Below the pieces are notes generated by a model, which worked only from the letters and a program-made list of their open reading frames with translations, was not told where the DNA came from and searched no databases. From assembly GCA_934553255.1 (NCBI GenBank), contig CAKTEZ010000002.1, positions 48,365 through 112,364 of the forward strand: a stretch of DNA of 64,000 nucleotides, in the 5' to 3' direction. The stretch is from an uncultured Oscillospiraceae bacterium (GTDB lineage: Bacteria > Bacillota > Clostridia > Oscillospirales > Oscillospiraceae). Shown here piece by piece: positions 59,826-64,000 of the stretch (its first letter is position 1; each line of letters opens with the position of its first letter). The position numbers and the translations under genes were made by a program.

Positions 59826-61169
59826 TCAGCCCTCCTTTTCCACATGATCGAGCAGCTTGTCGCGGTCGGAGAAGCAGGTGACGACATAGATCTCCTCATA
59901 TGCTTCGCCGTTCGCCGCACGCTCCTCACCGCGCAGCCGTTCGCAGAGCGCCGGAATGTCCGGCACGACCTCCCAGTTCGGGACCTCCGTGAAGGTGAAG
60001 CGCTCGGCGAGGTCGTTGCAGTAGCGGCCGGAGAGCAGGACCTCCTTCACCTGCGGCATGTTCAGCCGGTCAAAATCAATATCCCAGAGCCAGCTTGTTT
60101 CGCTCGTAAAATACTTACGGCTGACCGCGTCCACGATCACCACCACCGCGCAGGTTTTTTTCGTCTGCGCGATATAGCGCAGATTTGTATCGTAGGCGAT
60201 GGAATTTTCGTGCTTGCTCGTAAGCAGCGTGCCGTGATGTGCACCGAGGCGGAAGGTCTGCATACGCCCGTTCTTGAGGATATAGTTGCTCACCACGCCC
60301 GCAATGGTCTCCGCGCTCACGCCGCACTCGCGGCAGGCAGCGTAGGCCGCCAGAATGTTATAGATGTTGTAGATGCTGCGGAACGCCAGCTGCACGGTCA
60401 CGCCGCCGTCAAGCGTCAGCGTACCCGCGTCGAGGTCGAGCGCCGTGGCGGTGTAGTCCGTTTTCAGCTTGCGGTGATCGCATTTCGTGCAGCGGTACGC
60501 GCCGATGTGGTTATAATGCACATAGTCGTACTCCATCGGCGCATGGCAGACGGGGCAGTACGCGCCGTCGTGGTACACGCCCGTGGGCGCGTCGGTGGAA
60601 ACGGAGCAGCGGTCAAGTCCGAACCATTTGACCTTTTCGTGACCGATGGCAAAGCAGCTCGACAGCGGGTCGTCCGCGTTGAGGATCAGCTCCGTCTCCT
60701 CGTGGATGGCGGGGAGGATCGCATCGTACACCCACTCCGGATGACCGTTGCGCGTGAGCTGGTCGCGGTAGAGGTTGGTGATGACGAACTGCGTGGGGTG
60801 GAAAAAGCGGAAGGAATGCTTGGCGTAGCGCTCGTCGCTTTCAAGCAGCAGCACGTCCGCCCGCACCTTGCCGGAGAGCGTCGCATTCGTCAGAATGAGG
60901 GTCGTCACGCCCTCGATCTGGTTCGAACCCTCGGCGTTATAAATAACATACTTTCCGTCCGCGCGCAGGATCGCGGCGATCATCTCCACAGTCGAGGTCT
61001 TGCCGTTGGAGCCGGTGACGGCGATGATGTGCTGCGGCAGCTCCACGCGCCGCAGAATGTCAGGGCATATTTTCAGCGCCGCCGCGCCGGGCATGGAACT
61101 GCCCTTGCCGATGAGCCTGCCGACGGCGCGCCCCAGCTTGCAGACCAGGATCGCCAGAAACTTACGCAT
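59826..61169 (-). CDS. murT: MurT-like Mur ligase (lipid II amidation partner of GatD), atypical C-domain
   Basis: A 447-residue Mur-ligase-fold protein: ATP loop VTGSNGKTST (51-60), LLLESDERYAKHSF, TNLYRDQLTRNG, and a four-Cys zinc ribbon typical of MurT (C205, C208, C227, C230). The C-terminal DUF1727 region is present but its usual KNPxGxN and DGxDxSW stretches read LLTSKHENSIAYD and FTSETSWLWD (about 314-363). In MurT-GatD the ligase subunit amidates the D-Glu of lipid II using ammonia from GatD. I start at 61169 after AGAGGAAACACG; an earlier frame from 61268 crosses the promoter. Confidence 0.88.
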   Translation of the reverse strand: MRKFLAILVCKLGRAVGRLIGKGSSMPGAAALKICPDILRRVELPQHIIAVTGSNGKTSTVEMIAAILRADGKYVIYNAEGSNQIEGVTTLILTNATLSGKVRADVLLLESDERYAKHSFRFFHPTQFVITNLYRDQLTRNGHPEWVYDAILPAIHEETELILNADDPLSSCFAIGHEKVKWFGLDRCSVSTDAPTGVYHDGAYCPVCHAPMEYDYVHYNHIGAYRCTKCDHRKLKTDYTATALDLDAGTLTLDGGVTVQLAFRSIYNIYNILAAYAACRECGVSAETIAGVVSNYILKNGRMQTFRLGAHHGTLLTSKHENSIAYDTNLRYIAQTKKTCAVVVIVDAVSRKYFTSETSWLWDIDFDRLNMPQVKEVLLSGRYCNDLAERFTFTEVPNWEVVPDIPALCERLRGEERAANGEAYEEIYVVTCFSDRDKLLDHVEKEG

Positions 61170-61203
61170 CGTGTTTCCTCTTTTCCCTTTATAAAGTACG
61201 GAA

Positions 61204-61209
61204 AGTATA
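61204..61209 (-). promoter_or_regulatory. murT-gatD promoter -10
   Basis: TATACT on the minus strand, with a weak -35 (TGTTAT, 17-nt spacer). Confidence 0.5.
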
Positions 61210-61330
61210 TCACGCTTTTCCCAAAAATAACAGGGGAAATGCAAATTTTCCTCCGCTGATGCCCACATATTATTTCAACTTATATATGTGGACGAAGTTA
61301 TAAAATCTTGCCGCTTTTCTCCGCTTTTTT

Positions 61331-61368
61331 GGGGATTCAGCCATCTTGTAATTTCGAGGAAAATCCCC
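61331..61368 (+). repeat. Inverted repeat across the xpt promoter
   Basis: GGGGATT (61331-61337) and AATCCCC (61362-61368) flank the -35 box and end at the -10; a possible operator. Confidence 0.35.
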
Positions 61369-61374
61369 CATAAT
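61346..61374 (+). promoter_or_regulatory. xpt-guaA promoter
   Basis: TTGTAA (61346-61351), 17-nt spacer, CATAAT (61369-61374). The 61170-61443 gap holds this and the murT promoter; no purine riboswitch core is seen. Confidence 0.6.
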
Positions 61375-61443
61375 ACGGTACAATACTTCCCACTTTCCCG
61401 CGCGGTCGATGACCCGCCATATTTTTTACAGGAGGACGGTCCC

Positions 61444-62022
61444 ATGAAACTGCTCAAGGAACGCATTCGCCGCGAAGGCAAGGTCCTGCCCGGCAACATC
61501 ATCAAGGTCGACGGCTTTCTGAACCACCGCGTCGATACCGGACTGCTCGAGGCGCTGGCCGATGAGTTTGCGAAATACTTTGACACCGGCAAGATCACCA
61601 TGGTTTTAACGGCAGAGGCAAGCGGCATCGCTCTGGCGACGGTCTGCGCCCAGAAATACGGTGTTCCCATGCTGTTCGCCAAGAAGGCGAAGAGCGACAA
61701 CATCGAGGGCGGACTGTACCAGAGCGAGGTCTTTTCTTATACCTATAAGAAGAAAGTCACCATGATCGTCAGCCACGAATGGCTGCACGCGGACGACCGC
61801 GTCCTTATCATCGATGACTTTATGGCAAAGGGTTACGCGATGCAGGGACTGGTCGACCTCGTCCATGCCGCGAACGCGACGCTCGTTGGCATCGGCGTGG
61901 CGGTCGAAAAAGGCTTTCAGGGCGGCGGCGATAAGTTCCGTGCGTCCGGCGTACCCTACAAGGCGCTCGCCGTGATCGAGCAGGCCGACGAAAACGGCAT
62001 TGTTTTCCGTGAGGACGATTGA
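61444..62022 (+). CDS. xpt: Xanthine phosphoribosyltransferase
   Basis: A 192-residue type I PRTase that makes XMP from xanthine and PRPP for purine salvage. It has the Xpt N-terminus [20 protein letters not shown], the [11 protein letters not shown] loop, KKAKSDN, and the PRPP motif [13 protein letters not shown] (about 119-131). The ATG at 61444 follows ACAGGAGGACGG; the open frame upstream to 61288 contains the promoter. Only one base separates it from guaA, whose product aminates XMP to GMP, so the two genes form a complete xanthine-to-GMP route. Confidence 0.95.
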   Translation: MKLLKERIRREGKVLPGNIIKVDGFLNHRVDTGLLEALADEFAKYFDTGKITMVLTAEASGIALATVCAQKYGVPMLFAKKAKSDNIEGGLYQSEVFSYTYKKKVTMIVSHEWLHADDRVLIIDDFMAKGYAMQGLVDLVHAANATLVGIGVAVEKGFQGGGDKFRASGVPYKALAVIEQADENGIVFREDD

Positions 62023-62023
62023 G

Positions 62024-63556
62024 ATGAAAAAGATACTGGTATTAGACTTCGGCGGGCAGTACAATCTGCTCGTCGCCCGCCGCGTGCGGGAATGCGGTGT
62101 CTACTGCGAGATCAAGCCCTACACTCTGCCGATGGACGAGATCCGCGCCTACGGCCCCGCCGCTATCATCTTTACCGGCGGTCCGGCGACGGTGTTTGAG
62201 CCGAACGCCCCCGCGCTCGACAGCGCCATTTTCGAACTCGGTCTGCCTATCCTCGGCATCTGCTATGGTCAGCAGCTGATGATCCACCAGCTCGGCGGCG
62301 CCTGCCGCCGAGCGGAGGTCCGCGAGTACGGCAAGGTCTCTCTGACGCATGACGGCACGAGTCCGCTGTTCGACGGCATCGAGCCGACGAGCGTCTGCTG
62401 GATGAGCCACGGCGTTGAGGTCGAGCGCCTTTCCCCGGGCTTCCGCGTCGTCGCGCACACCGCAGGCTGCGCCTATGCCGCCATTGAGAACGCGGAGAAA
62501 AAGCTCTACGGCGTGCAGTTCCACCCCGAGGTGCTGCACACCGTCCACGGCACCGAAATTCTGAAGAACTTCCTCTATAAGGTCTGCGGTCTCGCCCCCG
62601 AATGGAGCATGGCGAACTATGTCAACGACGCCGTCAGCGAGGTCCGTGCCAAGGTCGGCGGCGGCAAGGTGCTGCTGGCCCTCTCCGGCGGCGTGGACAG
62701 CGCCGTGGCCGCGGCGCTGCTCTACCGTGCGGTCGGCGAGCAGCTCACCTGCATCTTTGTGGACCACGGCCTGCTCCGCAAGAACGAGGGCGATCAGGTC
62801 GAGCGCGCCATGCACGACTGCCTCGGCATGAGCATCGTGCGCGTGAACGCGCAGGAGCGCTTTCTCGGTGCTCTCGCGGGCGTGAGCGAACCGGAGCGCA
62901 AGCGCAAGATCATCGGCGAGGAGTTCATCCGCGTCTTTGAGGCAGAGGCGAAGAAGCTCGGCCGCGTCGATTTTCTCGCGCAGGGAACGATCTACCCCGA
63001 TGTGGTCGAATCCGGCGTCGGCGGCGAGAGCGTCGTCATCAAGAGCCACCATAATGTCGGCGGGCTTCCCGACCATGTGGATTTTAAGGAGATCATCGAA
63101 CCGCTGCGCCGCCTGTTTAAGGATGAAGTGCGTCAGCTCGGCATCGAGCTGGGGCTGCCGGAAAGCCTTGTCTGGCGTCAGCCCTTCCCCGGTCCCGGCC
63201 TTGCCATCCGCATCATCGGCGAGGTCACGGAGGAGAAGCTTGCCATCGTCCGCGAGGCGGACGCCATCTTCCGCGAGGAAGTCGCCAAGGCCGGTCTTGA
63301 GCGCAGCATCAATCAGTATTTCGCCGCGCTCACGAACCTGCGCTCCGTCGGCGTGATGGGCGACGAGCGCACCTACGATCACGCCATCGCGCTGCGCGCG
63401 GTGGAGACGCAGGATTTCATGACCGCCGATTTCTCGCGTCTGCCGTGGGAGCTGCTCGATGCCGTCTCCCGCCGCATCGTGAACGAGGTCAAGGGCGTCA
63501 ACCGCATTCTCTACGATGTTACCTCCAAGCCCCCCGCCACGGTGGAGCTGGAATGA
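62024..63556 (+). CDS. guaA: GMP synthase (glutamine-hydrolysing)
   Basis: A 510-residue two-domain enzyme. The class I glutamine amidotransferase domain (1-190) has nucleophile C80 (GICYGQQLM) and the His-Glu pair in VQFHPEV. The ATP pyrophosphatase domain has PP-loop [16 protein letters not shown] (about 221-236). The C-terminal dimerisation domain ends [15 protein letters not shown]. It converts XMP to GMP. The start at 62024 is chosen over 62000 because GAGG lies between them. In contrast to gatD in this window, its glutaminase triad is intact. Confidence 0.97.
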   Translation: MKKILVLDFGGQYNLLVARRVRECGVYCEIKPYTLPMDEIRAYGPAAIIFTGGPATVFEPNAPALDSAIFELGLPILGICYGQQLMIHQLGGACRRAEVREYGKVSLTHDGTSPLFDGIEPTSVCWMSHGVEVERLSPGFRVVAHTAGCAYAAIENAEKKLYGVQFHPEVLHTVHGTEILKNFLYKVCGLAPEWSMANYVNDAVSEVRAKVGGGKVLLALSGGVDSAVAAALLYRAVGEQLTCIFVDHGLLRKNEGDQVERAMHDCLGMSIVRVNAQERFLGALAGVSEPERKRKIIGEEFIRVFEAEAKKLGRVDFLAQGTIYPDVVESGVGGESVVIKSHHNVGGLPDHVDFKEIIEPLRRLFKDEVRQLGIELGLPESLVWRQPFPGPGLAIRIIGEVTEEKLAIVREADAIFREEVAKAGLERSINQYFAALTNLRSVGVMGDERTYDHAIALRAVETQDFMTADFSRLPWELLDAVSRRIVNEVKGVNRILYDVTSKPPATVELE

Positions 63557-63569
63557 TTTCAAGGGTCGA

Positions 63570-63596
63570 AAAAAGTCCGTAAACACTGGACTTTTT
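63570..63596. terminator. Hairpin after guaA
   Basis: A 9-bp stem AAAAAGTCC / GGACTTTTT, 14 nt after the guaA stop. It may be the guaA terminator or part of the IS end. Confidence 0.65.
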
Positions 63597-63649
63597 GGTC
63601 CCGTCAAGATTTATGCGCAAAATTATTTGCAGGCTCCGGCTGAATGAAG

Positions 63650-64000
63650 TCAGCCGGCAATAGAGGCGTCGTCCAAAGCTGCCTCCAAGTGCTTCATGTT
63701 CATGTATTTCTTGTTGCCCCACTAGGTGCCCGCCACATGGCGCAGCTTCGCACAGACCAGCATCAGGGCGGAGTTGCCATCGGGGAATGTCCCCACCACG
63801 CGGGTTCTGCGGCGGATCTCACGGTTCAGCCGCTCGATCATGTTGTTGGTACGGATGCGCGTCCAATGCTCACTAGGAAAATCGCAGTAGGTCAGCGTCT
63901 CCTCAATACCGTCCTCGACCTTTTTGGCGGCCTCCTTCAGCTTCATGGCGCGCAGCTCGGCGACCACGGCCTTTGCCTTCTCGCGGGACGCCTTTTTGCT
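63650..64000 (-). pseudogene. IS256-type transposase, C-terminal part, with in-frame amber stop
   Basis: Reading in from the window edge, the frame gives about 92 residues with the IS256 signature: CDFPSEHWTRIRTNNMIERL, NREIRRRTRVVGTFPDGNSA. The catalytic Glu of the DDE triad is probably the E in NNMIERLN. A TAG at 63722-63724 interrupts it. The same frame then continues WGNKKYMNMKHLEAALDDAS-IAG to a TGA at 63650-63652, which looks like the genuine C-terminus. So a CAG or TGG codon has probably become TAG. The N-terminal two thirds lie outside the window. Confidence 0.8.

Larger units (their letters stand above)
63557..64000. mobile_element. IS256-family insertion sequence, partial
   Basis: The right end of the window holds the 3' part of an IS256/mutator transposase on the minus strand. 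The element end should lie between the guaA stop and 63650. I could not fix the terminal inverted repeat, because the other end is outside the window. Confidence 0.75.

Noticed and set aside
60920-60930. GGTTCGAACCC, like the T-loop of a tRNA
   Set aside because: It lies inside the murT coding sequence and no acceptor, D or anticodon stem surrounds it.
59826-61169. MurC/FPGS-type ligase instead of MurT
   Set aside because: The four-Cys ribbon, the DUF1727-like end and the adjacent GatD-like gene fit MurT only.

Overview
The window comes from a high-GC (about 60% or more by eye), strict-anaerobe-type Firmicute, most likely a clostridium of the Oscillospiraceae/Ruminococcaceae kind. This is inferred from: pyruvate:ferredoxin oxidoreductase as a large single-chain enzyme, a murT/gatD pair, the holB-ricT order known from Bacillus/Clostridia, a CIRCE-controlled groES-groEL, DegV, DUF368/PopT and YtrA-type GntR proteins, strong AGGAGG ribosome-binding sites, and sigma-A promoters with 17-nt spacers. 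It is almost entirely chromosomal housekeeping DNA. The only clear mobile element is an IS256-type transposase fragment at the right edge. I found no rRNA, tRNA, CRISPR or phage genes.

Layout. 1-4.3 kb (minus): HAD phosphatase (cut by the window edge), ricT, holB, then a membrane-anchored HtrA protease. 4.4-7.9 kb (plus): FAD-dependent dehydrogenase, D-2-hydroxyacid dehydrogenase, DUF368 lipid-carrier translocase. 7.9-10.7 kb (minus): small membrane protein and ftsH. 10.8-16.1 kb (plus): rlmB-type methyltransferase, a degenerate P-type-ATPase-like membrane protein, a divergent EF-G paralogue. 16.2-23.9 kb (minus): degV-prmA, mnmE, rpsO-pnp with structured leaders, and an AGCS sodium/amino-acid symporter. 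24.2-27.9 kb (plus): a YtrA-type operon (28-aa membrane peptide, GntR repressor, ABC ATPase, ABC permease) ending in a traX remnant. 27.9-35.0 kb (minus): a six-gene operon of AI-2E-type permease plus a complete peptide ABC importer, followed by a DUF3810 metallopeptidase. 35.2-37.1 kb: lipid kinase and an orphan PhnD-like lipoprotein. 37.3-40.6 kb (plus): znuACB and full-length traX. 40.8-46.8 kb: orphan Spo0A-like receiver, SLH-domain protein, groES-groEL, a second lipid kinase, an RNA methyltransferase. 47.1-51.3 kb: HTH-NfeD fusion with stomatin, a lipoprotein, a small P-loop protein and a CsoR-type sensor. 51.3-55.0 kb (minus): comM, membrane protein, thiI, pncC. 55.4-59.0 kb: PFOR. 59.1-61.2 kb (minus): murT-gatD. 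61.4-63.6 kb (plus): xpt-guaA, then the IS256 fragment.

Themes. RNA and translation (ricT, rlmB, EF-G-like, prmA, mnmE, thiI, pnp, rpsO, RlmL-type enzyme) and envelope quality control (HtrA, FtsH, PopT, NfeD/stomatin, MurT/GatD) dominate. Nearly every convergent gene pair shares a bidirectional terminator hairpin.

The most unusual items are: a MurT/GatD pair whose GatD has lost the nucleophilic Cys and catalytic His; a P-type ATPase fold without its phosphorylation motif; an apparent pseudoknot leader before an HTH-NfeD fusion that carries an internal ribosome-binding site; a 28-residue membrane peptide leading the YtrA operon; and structured RNA between rpsO and pnp. These rest on motif reading by eye, not on database searches.
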